Position numbers and translations under genes: made by a program
The notes under the pieces: model-generated
Told to the model about the DNA's origin: nothing
The model's input: the letters and a program-made list of their open reading frames with translations, nothing else
The model's database searches: none
Assembly (NCBI GenBank): GCA_022925895.1
Contig: JAKSYS010000515.1
Coordinates: forward strand, 1-45,339
Reading direction: 5' to 3'
DNA: 45,339 nucleotides
Source of the DNA: Fragilaria crotonensis
Lineage: Eukaryota; Bacillariophyta; Fragilariophyceae; Fragilariales; Fragilariaceae
Shown: positions 32,613-42,747 of the stretch, piece after piece
Numbering within the stretch: position 1 is the stretch's first letter
How the letters are laid out: each line of letters starts with the position of its first letter

Positions 32613-33028
32613 GGCTCTTCCGCGATGTTATCGATCATCCATTTTGAAGCAGGTCTGCTCTGCGATAATGAATGTAGCGAACATCAAATCTATCATAATC
32701 ATACGAATACTTTCTACCAGTAGTACCTTCCGTCCTGGTATACCAGTAGACCAGTAGATTGAGTCAGTCTCTTGGACTACCGTGTCATACTCGGGTACAG
32801 CGTATGTAGTAGAACAGGAGTGTCCGTCCGTATGTCACTAAACACGACCTGAAAATCTTTGGAAGCACAAGGATCTGTGACGAACAAAACGCAGACACAC
32901 CAAACGCACAACGCACAACACTACATGTAGTAGGTCTACTCCAGTACTATGGTTTGTGTTCTACAGTACCAGTAGTACTGATCGTTGTCAGATCATCTCC
33001 GTCACAAACATCAGCAAGGCTACACGCA
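32613..33028. other. Spacer upstream of the prolyl oligopeptidase
   Basis: No gene is seen. The spacer contains clusters of CCAGTAGTACC/CCAGTAGA words (32720-32760) and the presumed promoter and 5' UTR of the oligopeptidase. Confidence 0.5.
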
Positions 33029-35411
33029 ATGAGTTTGCTAAGCCGTTCATTTCGACGACGCTCCTTTGTTTCTTTGCTCTTTACAGTTGCTCCTGTGTCT
33101 GCCTTTTCTGCATTGCCATTTGCGACCTTTGTTCCACGTTCAAATCGAAAGATGACTACAACAGAATCGACACAACAATCAAGTAGTTCTGATGCCAATG
33201 CCGTTGTCAATGTCATTGCGACGGATCAGTTCACCTATCTTGAAGACGTCGAATCAGAAGCATCTCTCAACTTTGCTAAGAGTGCCAATGAGAAATGCTT
33301 GGCAGAGTTGGGTGATCCGACGTCATCATCGACGTATGATCGCGTCCTTGCTGTGCTCGAGAGTGATGATCGCATTCCATATGCTGGAAAAATGGGTTAC
33401 AATACCGACGGGGAAGCAATCGTCTTCAATTTTTGGAAAGACAGCAAGAATCCCAAAGGACTTTGGCGTAAAACAACTCTGGATTCCTACAAAACAGACC
33501 AACCTCAATGGACGACAGTCTTGAACGTTGACGACCTGGCCGAACAGGATCAAGTGTCCTGGGTTTGGAAGGGGTCTCGCGTCTTGCCTCGTCGACGCGA
33601 TCCAGAATCAGACGATGGCAAAGTTGTGACACGCGCCTTGCTCAGTCTCTCGCGCGGGGGGTCCGATGCCGTTCATACCAAGGAATTTGATTTGCGACTC
33701 GGGGACTTTGTTACCGACCGACCATTCAACTTGCCCGAAGCCAAGACCAGTGCGTCGTACAAAAGTAGAGATGTATTGTTGGTTGGGACCGATATGGGGG
33801 AAGGATCACTCACGGATTCGGGATATCCTCGTCAAGTACGTGAATGGGTCCGTGGAACAGATATTCAGGATGCTCCTGTTATTTTTGAAGGCGAATCGAC
33901 GGATGTGTCCGTTGGCTGTTACGTTGATGACAATCGTCATTACGGCGGTCCAATTTATGAGATCCGCTATCGCTCCATGACATTCTATACCTCCAAGTAT
34001 TGGGTTCGACCTCTTCAATATGAGCATTTGCTCGCTCCCGAGGCACGAGAAGGAGTGGACGAACCAGGGGACTTTGTGGAGGTGGATGTGCAAGATGACG
34101 CCAAAGTTGATTTCCTAGGCAACATGCTACTCATTACACTTCGTTCGGATTGGCAAGTTGCCGGCCAGAACTTTAAGCAGGGATCTGTCATTTACTGCAA
34201 CGCCAAGAAGTTCCTCGAACAAGGCAAGGATGAGTGTGACTACACTATCTTGTTTGAACCCACAGAGAGAACCGCTCTGGAATACTACACTGCTACCAAG
34301 AACTATGTCATTCTCGTGACCATGGACAATGTCAAATCCAAACTTGATTTCTACAAAATCGAAGACGACGCCACTTCTCTCAAGTATGTCGGTGGCGACA
34401 ATGAACCTCAAGCTAGAGCTGTAAGCGCATCGGCAGTCGATTCCCAAGACAGCGATGAGTTTTGGTTCACTACTTCTGGATATACTGAACCATCCACGCT
34501 GAACCTTGCCGACGCGTCCAAGGTGGAGAGTGGAGAGGACTATGTCTTGGAAGTTGTCAAGTCCTTGCCGGCCCAATATGATGCGTCAGACTTGGAAGTA
34601 GTGCAGAATTTTGCTACCAGCAAGGATGGGACCAAAGTTCCATACTTTATCGTCAAAAAGAAGGGAATCGAGCTCAATGGTAAGACTCCTACCCTTCTCT
34701 ACGGATATGGAGGATTCGAGGTTTCGCTCGGCCCGAACTACATCGCATCTGTTGGTATTTCATGGTTGGAACGCGGTGGAGCCTACGTGGAAGCCTGCAT
34801 TCGTGGCGGCGGCGAATTCGGACCCAGTTGGCATCAGGCAGCCCTGAAGGAGAATCGCAACAAGGCCTATGAAGACTTTATCGCCGTCGGAGAAGATTTG
34901 TGTGCCAGTGGACTGTGCAAGCCAGGCACGCTTGCTGCCCGTGGTGGTTCCAACGGCGGATTGCTCATGGGAAATATGTACCTTCAGGGAAAGACCTGTT
35001 TGGTGCGATCCACTGTGCTGTCCTCTCTTGGATATGAAGCGATTTCATACTCTGCTTGCCGGCGCGAGTTGGATGGCGGAGTATGGAAATCCAGATACGG
35101 ACGACTGGGACAACTTCCTTCACAAGTATTCTCCGTACCACAACATTGATGAATCAGTGGATAAGTACCCTCCAATGTTGGTAACCACGTCGACACGTGA
35201 CGATCGCGTTCATCCAGCCCATGCCCGGAAAATGGTGGCGAAACTGTGGGAGCTAGGAAAGGATAAGCACTGGCCCGTCTACTATTACGAGAACATTGAA
35301 GGAGGACATGGAGGTGCTGCCGATGCCAAACAATCGGCCTTTATGACGACACTGGCCTACGATTTTATGATGAAAACCCTTTCTGAAAATGCTGCAAATG
35401 ATAGCAACTGA
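33029..35411 (+). CDS. Prolyl oligopeptidase family (S9A) serine peptidase, probably plastid-targeted (frame-broken)
   Basis: The ATG at 33029 opens a basic/hydrophobic signal peptide (S-L-L-S-R-S-F-R-R-R-S-F-V-S-L-L-F) ending A-P-V-S-A-F-S-A-L-P-F-A. This resembles the diatom ASAF-type plastid-targeting junction. A long beta-propeller region follows, then the alpha/beta-hydrolase domain: L-L-Y-G-Y-G-G-F, R-G-G-G-E-F-G, the nucleophile in G-G-S-N-G-G (about 34945), Asp in S-T-R-D-D-R-V-H (about 35200) and His in I-E-G-G-H-G-G-A (about 35310). All three triad residues are present. The frame changes at about 34990 and 35022, and one missing A and one missing C restore the conserved L-F-G-A-I-x-C-A-V-P-L-L-D-M sequence. 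The total is about 790 residues, long for the family because of the leader. A broken 5' copy lies at 26327-27190. Confidence 0.9.
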
Positions 35412-35929
35412 ATCAATCATTGACATAATGGTTACGTCGCTCCGATTCGCAAATTGCCATCCTGAGGACTGCAGGAATGATTTCATCTCTCTACGGTAGT
35501 AATTTAAAGGAGTACTGGCTTCTACTGACTACTGACACGGTATACGGTATTTATGTTAGGCGGGCTCCCGTCCTCCGATAACGCTGCGTCGCGAATGCCC
35601 GCTCGTCATTGAATATAGGGCGTCCTAAGATATAATTGTGCTAGACCCTACGCGAGAATAATAATGTGGCGCCATTGCAGGAGAAAACGCCATTATTTGC
35701 AGTCGGAACCTAGATCGAGTGTCGGATCGTTCGCGCTTACGAATGGATTGTCCTCCGACTTAAATACTGTACTCTACTGGTACATTCATTTTGAATGCAT
35801 GTACTGGAGTATTCCAGCGTCCGGTGTCGGAATTGGATAGCTGGAGAGAAGCTTGTCATTCCGGTCTCATAATCTTAATGCACTAATTGTGCATCAAAAG
35901 TGTCTCTTGCCAATCCTTTGCATTCAACA
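35412..35929. other. Intergenic spacer, no gene seen
   Basis: This is the 3' flank of the oligopeptidase and the lead-in to the scramblase fragment. It has no motif beyond GTACTGGAGTA-type words. Confidence 0.5.
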
Positions 35930-36125
35930 ATGGCCGAGAAAATGGATCGCAGTAGTGACGCCTTGAAGTCTCATGTTAGTGACACTGAGACGATGTCGAT
36001 TCGTCAGACGCGTCGTGGATGGCTTCAGGAGTGTCTTGGATGTGAGGCGCGTACCCAGTTTAAGGTATTCGTGGGAGGGAATCAAATCGCCGATGCATTG
36101 GAAGACACCGCCGCCAATTTCAAAC
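35930..36125 (+). pseudogene. Truncated 5' copy of the phospholipid scramblase gene
   Basis: From the ATG at 35930 the product matches the start of the scramblase at 40441: E-K-M-D-R, D-T-E-T-M, I-R-Q-T-R-R-G, C-E-A-R-T-Q-F and V-F-V-G-G-N-Q-I-A-D. It keeps a W-L-Q-E-C-L-G segment that the 40441 copy lacks. Similarity extends about 30 bp upstream of the ATG and ends at the Asp-rich point before the Cys-rich core, after which an unrelated tail runs to a stop near 36172. The lipid-scrambling barrel is absent. Confidence 0.8.
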
Positions 36126-36173
36126 AACTCGAAACGCAAACACGACCCGTCGCCTGTGTCCTGTGCCTTTAAC

Positions 36174-36300
36174 CTTCATGTCCATTCATTCATTCCTTTA
36201 GATTCAGCAATTACAACAATCTGTATGACACGTGATTTCACCACAGTCATTCATTCATTCCTTTATGGTGAGAAGGAACAACAACCTGAAGCACACGTGA
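36174..36300 (+). repeat. Short tandem duplication, unit about 65 bp
   Basis: Two adjacent, diverged units begin CATTCATTCATTCCTTTA and end CACGTGATTTC. The second overlaps the 3' end of the minus-strand LRR gene's flank. Confidence 0.55.
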
Positions 36301-37192
36301 TTTCTCCAAATTCGATGTAGATATCGGGGACGAGAGAAGGTAGTGAGCAGAGGGATGATGGAATTGTCCCGCTCAATGCATTGTAGGAGAAAGCCAACAT
36401 CGTCAACTTTGTCAAGAGGCCGATCTCACTCGGAATTGAGGAAGTCAACGAATTGTCGATGACCATCAACTGCGTCAACTGCGTCAAGAGTCCAATCTCA
36501 CTGGGAATTGAAGAAGTCAACCAGTTGGAGGCGAAAGACAAATACGTCAACTGCGTCAAGAGTCCAATCTCACTGGGAATTGGAAGTCAATGAACTGCTG
36601 TAGAAATTCAACGACTGCAACTGCGTCAAGAGTCCAATTTCACTGGGGATTGTGGAACCAGTCGTTCTGTCCCCATTGTACGAGCTAAACTTGAATGTCG
36701 ATCGACACCTTGTAACATTTGGAAGGGAAAGAAAGTTGCAGGCAATTCCTACCGGCGTCAAGACGGAGGTCGGTTTCGAGGTGAAGGGCGCCCTTGCAGT
36801 CGGTGCCCGTGTGGGGGGCGCGGTGCTGATTGGTTTCGGCGTGGGGGCACCGCAGTCGGGTCGCGGGTTATGGGCGCGCCTGTAATGGAGGCGCCGTGGT
36901 TGGGTCGGGGGTGGAAGACGCGTCTTCAGATGGAACCGGATTGGGGGCGCGCCAGTAATTGGGACGGTGGTGGGGACGTCAATGAAGAATTGCTCGTAGC
37001 CGCAGATGGTTGTTGTCGAACGACGAGTACAACCACTGCAACAGCAAGACCGCACGCAAACAAGGCAAGACCAATAACAATCCAACGACGTTGATACCAT
37101 TTCACTGGTGTGAGGTGTTGGGCCTCGGCATCAAGCGACGAGTCCCTGACAACGTCATCAACGTCGTCGGTACTGCTGCCACGATTCTCCAT
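36263..37192 (-). CDS. Membrane-anchored leucine-rich repeat protein (frame-broken)
   Basis: The minus-strand product begins with an acidic cytosolic segment (M-E-N-R-G-S-S-T-D-D-V-D-D), then a basic stop-transfer (W-Y-Q-R-R) and one strong transmembrane helix (W-I-V-I-G-L-A-L-F-A-C-G-L-A, about residues 33-55). A Pro/Thr-rich stem follows, and then at least four plant-type LRRs with the repeating core T-I-P-S-E-I-G-L-L-T-Q-L. The C-terminal cap has C-S-L and a terminal C-A-S-G-C-C. This layout is common in diatom LRR proteins thought to act in adhesion or recognition; no ligand can be inferred. Three frame pieces are required (breaks near 37000-36930 and 36570). The nearly identical repeats at 36420-36640 are the LRR units themselves. 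Confidence 0.78.
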
Positions 37193-37969
37193 CCGAAGTC
37201 ACAGGAATTATACACCGGCCGGTGCTGGAGGAGTTTAAAAGTATTGGAGTACTGGAACAGAACAGTGTGTACGTGAGTTGAAACGTTGAAGAAGAAGCGA
37301 TTGCGATTGGTCTCCAAGACCTCGAATCAGATCAACTCCGACTTTACTTGCTGAGCCAATAATTAAATACGACAATCAGGTCGAGGAAAGCGACTCTCAG
37401 AAATGTGCGCTGTAGGACTCACAACCTCGCACTTCTAATTGCCTTGAAGCACAATGCACAATTGATCCACGCAACCAATGTATAACGAGTGTGCGTGTGT
37501 GCGTACGTTACAGTGCGAGAAATGAACGCAAGAGCATATATTTTCATAATAATGATACGGAACATAATTAAATGTTTAAGTACGACCGAGGTATCACTTA
37601 CCAATCTACGCTCTAAGATCAACAACAACAAGAGCAAAAGCAAAGCAACAACAGAAAAAAATATAAGTCTCGTATTCGCGTGCACTTGGGAATTCGGATC
37701 GACGACGTCAGCGTTGCTGTCGTCAGTACCGTATAGTATGATACGGTATAGACTATGACCAGTAGTAAACAGTCCGAGCGATCCGTATTTCCACCACATT
37801 CAACAGTGCACCTCTCAACATATACCCACCTGCATTATAAGCCCACGACCTTGGTCGCGCAGGAAGTACCGCATCACCGAGTGATTGGAAACCTTGGGCA
37901 TCAATCAGTCGCTCACAAATTGTAAAGGATCGATCCAAGAAGCTCTCGACGTCGGTCCGCGTGTAACTC
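37193..37969. other. Intergenic region, no gene seen
   Basis: This spacer lies upstream of the LRR gene. It includes a GTGTGCGTGTGTGCGTACG tract near 37490 and an AACAACAAGAGCAAAAGC-rich stretch near 37620. Neither looks coding. Confidence 0.5.
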
Positions 37970-38700
37970 TTAAGTAAACAAGGCCGCCAAGTTGGTCTTG
38001 GTATCTTCCTTGATCACATCAAAAACGCCTGCCGCTACCGCCTCGCGTACTGCATGATAGTTGATAGCGTTGTGTTTCTTCGTCAATACCGACTCAGGGA
38101 TGCTGGCATTCATAACCACACCTTGATTATTGGTGTGGGCTGGACCCTCTAATGGCACCCCAAACATTCGCAACTTAAACCTCATAGATATGATGATATC
38201 AAGCGCCGTTCGCAAAGCCACATATTCACTTCCATAGGTTGACGTTTCAACCGTGTTCTGTCATCGGCTGAGCCAAACAAGCAGTAGGTGAGTTTTGCAG
38301 GAAAAGAAGAATCCCAGTGTGTGAACGCCGGGCGATCACAACATCTCCGGCATGATTCGCATCAACAAAGGTGTAGATGTTAACCGGGTGACCAAGACAA
38401 GGCTCCGGCATCTTTGGTGGCAATTCTTCCTCCAAGTCACTGTAAAAGGATGACCAATCGGCTTTCGCTCGCGTTGGTGTGTTAGGTAAAGGGTAAGTCG
38501 GATCAAAAATTATACTCGACATTTCATGTCGGCTGATGTACGAGAAAACATGATAGACGGTTTCCAGATGCCCGACTCTTGGCAATGTAAGATGCTGAGA
38601 CAAAAGGCCGTTTCCGTATAAATATCAATGCGCCCAAGTTCAATTACAATCTCCTTGAGCATGCCATACCAGCTGCCTCCTCCTCCAGTGCAACACTTAT
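37970..38700 (-). pseudogene. Ty1/copia retrotransposon remnant: end of RT and RNase H
   Basis: On the minus strand the conserved order is E-L-G-R-I-D-I-Y-T-E (about 38630), L-P-R-V-G-H-L-E-T-V-Y-H-V-F-S-Y (about 38580), F-V-D-A-N-H-A-G-D and R-R-S-H-T-G-I-L (about 38350-38300), and T-V-E-T-S-T-Y-G-S-E-Y-V-A-L-R (about 38240). After that come L-R-M-F-G-V-P-L-E-G-P and K-K-H-N-A-I-N-Y-H-x-V-R-E-A. These are the copia RT tail and RNase H, with D, E and D positions visible. At least three frame breaks and one stop occur. No LTR, integrase or gag was seen, so this is a fragment. Confidence 0.85.
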
Positions 38701-39255
38701 ATGTGATTGTCTTTGACAGAGCACTGGTAGTTCTCCAGATCCTATGATAACAGGTGTTTAGATCCCCTGACTTTGATGACAAATACTTTTGGGGATATGA
38801 AGCAGTGGTGATTTGGAAGTTTGGTGAGGACCTCCTCATTCTCAATGGCCCTGGTGAGTGCACTTGGGGCAATCATGGCTCATCCAAACCCAAATCAACT
38901 GTGGCAATGGGTCCCGCCATTTCCTTCTTGCATGGGATGGTGTTTAAGGCTGTGCAGTTGCCAAGGTCTCCATGAGCAAGTTCCAGAACAAAGCTGTCCT
39001 TGCTTGCTTACTAGCTAGTGTTGCAAGCAAATCCGTGGATGACAAGCTGGTGCATCGCTCCCATATTCCAAGGAATCAGGATCATGTTGTCATGAGAGGA
39101 GCTTCCAGTGATTAACTAAGTGATGCTGCTGAAGTTATTTGGGTGCTGCCCGGAGTACTTTGTAAGGACCGTGCTACTTCTTGGTATCGCCGTGCTGGAG
39201 TCAGCCACCGTCTCAGTGTAGTGCGTCAGACCTTGTAATTAAAAGTGGTCAATCC
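38701..39255. other. Intergenic region, no gene seen
   Basis: No recognisable coding sequence was found. It may include more of the copia remnant, but no motif could be aligned. Confidence 0.45.
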
Positions 39256-40216
39256 TTCATGTACGGTACGTTCATTTTGTGTTTACAATAGAGGGCAATT
39301 ACCTGCGTCGAACATCGTCGTTCCTTGGATCGCTGCCCCATTACACCGTCTTGTGGTCACTCGTCGCACAGAACTTCAAGTACTGGCATGTGCTATGCAT
39401 AGCATTCGACTCGTTATCACGGGAGGTGCTACCGGTACAGAAACTACAATACCGGTAGATGTACGTCATAAGTCTGTCGATATCGTACTAGGTAACATAG
39501 GTACCCATCACGTAGACAATTCAACACGACTCGATGATTTCGTGGACATATTATGACATACAAGTCCATGCGTGCATAAAAGGTCGAGATGCCGTAAGAT
39601 GTATTTGTTGTTACCCATATATTCGATGAAGATCAATAACATTGCTACGAATGGAAATTCTAACTCGTCTGTGTGTGTATTTGCCCTGTGTAGGTGGTAC
39701 ACTCGAACACCGTAAACCCCAAATCCAAAATTACATGTGCCTACCAGTAGTAGTGCACTGTTTTGTCCATTGCAGTACCAATCGTCACCATGTTTGTCGA
39801 GTTTAGTTAGAGCGCTTCGCAATCGATTGAATTTGAAGGTTTACATGCGACTCAGGCGGATGGATTGAATCATCAACAGCGGATGCTGGATCCGGTGCCT
39901 CACATTACAACCTGATCTCTTCTTTTCCTCTCATTTCGAGGCAATCACCATCTGCGGCTGAGGCGATCTGCGTGTTTTTGCCTGCACTTCTTTTCGTAAC
40001 AAAGATCGTTCTCGGTATGCACAATCGGAGTTGAGCATTGGCGGGTTCTCAGATTTTGTCGTGCACATATACTCCGCGCATACTACAGTACAAAGTAAAA
40101 TCCCAACAACGCACGTAAACCCGTGCCAGTCGAGGGAGCGGTTATTTCCTAATCCCGCGAAACACTCCGATTTCGAGATAATTATGTGATTATTTGTCGA
40201 TTGTTATGGAGGTAAA
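39256..40216. repeat. About 1-kb duplicated block, copy 1 (upstream of scramblase)
   Basis: This is a direct copy of 41611-42636. The best-matching part runs from ATGGAAATTCTAACTCGTCT (about 39651) through GAGTTGAGCATTGGCGGG and the ACACTCCGATTTCGAGAT block to GGAGGTAA (about 40216). The left part, from GTACGGT-ACGTTCATTTT, is more diverged. Short frames inside it are not preserved between copies, so it is non-coding. It ends about 225 bp before the scramblase ATG. Confidence 0.85.
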
Positions 40217-40440
40217 TCCGAGTCGCAATTCTCCTTTCCTCTTCATACGAGTCTGACAACCTCCAGTGAAACATTGAAACAGCAACACTATTGTTAGGAG
40301 ATTTCTTGGCGTCAGCCACATCATTTCCCGGACTTTTTTCGATGACGAGAAATAGTTATTCAATGTCAGTCTCTAAAAATCTTTCAGAACGAATGGAGCA
40401 CCATTACACATGTGACTTGCCAACCTTTTTGCACCCAACA

Positions 40441-41344
40441 ATGGGCGAGAAAATGGATCGCGGTAACGATATCTTGAAGGCTCATGTTTGTGACACTGAG
40501 ACGATGTTGATTCGTCAGACGCGTCGTGGATGTGAGGCGCGTACCCAGTTTGAGGTATTCGTGGGAGGGAATCAGATCGCCGATGGATTGGAAGACGCCG
40601 ACTGCTGCTGCCGATTGTGTTGCCCTCAGATTCGTCCATTTACAATGGTTGTAAAGGTACGTCGAAAACACGGAGTGGGCATGGGAAGAATCATCGTTCT
40701 AGAATCGCTATTGCATAATGATGGGACCGAAGGCGAAGGGTTCCAAAGCACTGTGGTCAACCTGGTAGGACCGTATTGGAACGTGGTACAACCATTGAGT
40801 ACCGCAAAACATCTCATCACTAAACAATACTCCTCCGCAACAGGAAGCCAACATAGGGGCCGAGATGATCACCATCGACCGTCCATTTCGCTCCTCTTTT
40901 GGCACGTTCAAGTGCTGCTGCTACCAGGAGGCTACTGTTACATCTGGTGGACAGCAACTTGGAAGCATGAAGGAAGATTGTTTCGCTTTCGTGCCTTCCT
41001 TCCAGATCAAGGCGCCGGATGGCAATCCTATCTACAAGGTCCACCCTCCAACATGCTGCAGCGGTTTATGTATCGACTGGTACACCGAAGGAAATCCATG
41101 CTGCGGAGAGGGTTGTCTTAAGGTTCCATTCCATGTCTTCCCTGCCAGCCAGGTCGATACAGACGACGATGCTCCGTACATCGGAAAGATTCTCAGGGCT
41201 CCCAAGTCACTTGAAGAGGAAATTTTTACAAACGCCGGGGCTTTCGATCTCACCTTCCCAAAAGATGCCACACCCCAGGAGAAGGGTTTGTTGATGGGAA
41301 GCGTCATCTTTATCAATGTCAACTTCTTCGAGATTCGTGGATGA
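40441..41344 (+). CDS. Phospholipid scramblase family protein (frame-broken once)
   Basis: The ATG at 40441 is conserved with the truncated copy at 35930; in-frame ATGs upstream (for example 40393) are possible. The product carries V-F-V-G-G-N-Q-I-A-D, the Cys-rich C-C-C-R-L-C-C-P-Q-I-R-P-F, then I-D-R-P-F-R-S-S-F-G-T-F-K-C-C-C-Y-Q-E-A-T-V and K-V-H-P-P-T-C-C-S-G-L-C-I-D-W-Y, and a C-terminal segment with G-L-L-M-G-S-V-I-F-I-N-V-N-F-F-E. These match scramblase-like proteins, which move lipids between bilayer leaflets in a calcium-dependent way in animals; Cys clusters are likely palmitoylation sites. One frame change lies in about 40745-40830. The C-terminal hydrophobic stretch is weak, so anchoring is mainly inferred from the cysteines. 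Confidence 0.82.
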
Positions 41345-41610
41345 AAATGTGATCAATTTTGTGCCAGTTTTGGGATCGTTCATGCTGTGGTGGCAGGCTT
41401 TAAAGATTGCTATCATTCGGAACCTTGACGCCCAAGTAGTGTGTCGTCTAAATCCGACAAAAAGCATCGCGCTTTAGCACGCCAATCTACCACTTGTGGC
41501 TGACAATCTGTGGCTATGAATACCACGCCAAAACGGTGGGCGTATGATTCTCACACTCCAATAGCGAGCGACGGAGATGCGTGTGCAACTCAGGAACAGC
41601 GGTCGTTCCA

Positions 41611-42636
41611 TCTTGTACGGTTACGTTCATTTTTGTGCGTGTGTATAATACGGGGCAATTACCTGCATCGAACATTGTTGTTCCTTGGCTCGCTGCCCTC
41701 TTCCCCCGCCTTGTGTAGTCACTCGTCGCACAGCACTTCAAAGTACAATCGTCAATTGTGCCTGTCCTGTAGCACTCGACTCGTCATGATGCGACTGGCG
41801 ACACTGGCGACTGGCGACCCGTGATGATCGCGATGTGCTACCGGTACTGTTACTATACGCTACCGGTAGGGAGGAAGTATCGGAGAAATCTGTCGATATC
41901 GTACAAGTACCGTATGGCATGCGATACAAGTACACAATTCAACACGACTACATGATTGGATAACTCACATGGTTTGATTAAACCTCGACATGTCATAACA
42001 TGCATTTGACGTTATACATTTTCGAGGAAGATCATTGACATTGCTACCAATGGAAATTCTAACTCGTCTGTGTGTGTATTTGATCTGTGTATGTGGTACT
42101 GTACTTGTACTCGAACACGGGAAACCCCAAATCCAAAATTACATGTGCCTACCAGTAGTATTGCACTGTTTGTCCAATGAAGTACCAATCGTCACCATGT
42201 GTGTCGAGTTTTATTTGAGCGCTTCGCATTCGATTGAGTTTAAAGGTTTTACAGGCGACTGAGGCGGATGGATTGAATCATCAACAAGTGGGTGCTGGAT
42301 CTGGTGCTCACATTGCAAACTAATCTCTTCTTTTCCTCTCGTTCGAGGCAATCACTATCTGCGGCTGAGGCGGGGTCTGTGTCTGCGTGTTTTTGCCTGC
42401 AGTTCTTTCGTTGCAAAGATTGTTCTCGGCATGCACAGTCGGAGTTGAGCATTGGCGGGTTCTCAGATTTTGTCGTGTTTGTGCATGTCATACTCCGCTC
42501 ATACTACAGTACACAGTAAATTCGGAACCACGCACGTAAGCCCGTGCCAGTCGAGACAGCGGTTTTTTCCTAATCCCGTGTAACACTCCGATTTCGAGAT
42601 TATTTTGTGATTATTTGTCGATGGTTGTGGAGGTAA
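41611..42636. repeat. About 1-kb duplicated block, copy 2 (upstream of M6 protease)
   Basis: This is a direct repeat of 39256-40216, with insertions in its left part (for example the GCGACTGGCGACACTGGCGA stutter near 41792). It ends about 110 bp before the ATG of the metalloprotease, while copy 1 ends about 225 bp before the scramblase ATG. Confidence 0.85.
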
Positions 42637-42747
42637 TTCAGTACTTGTACTCCGAGTGAAATACTGGTGCGTGGTACTCATTCGAGTGACATTGATCATT
42701 TTCTCTGTAATACAAGGCGATATTACGAACTCAAACCTGATTCATCA

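Noticed and set aside
40291-40440. An upstream TTG or ATG start for the scramblase
   Set aside because: Similarity with the duplicate supports the ATG at 40441; upstream residues show no conserved motif, although 40393 cannot be excluded.
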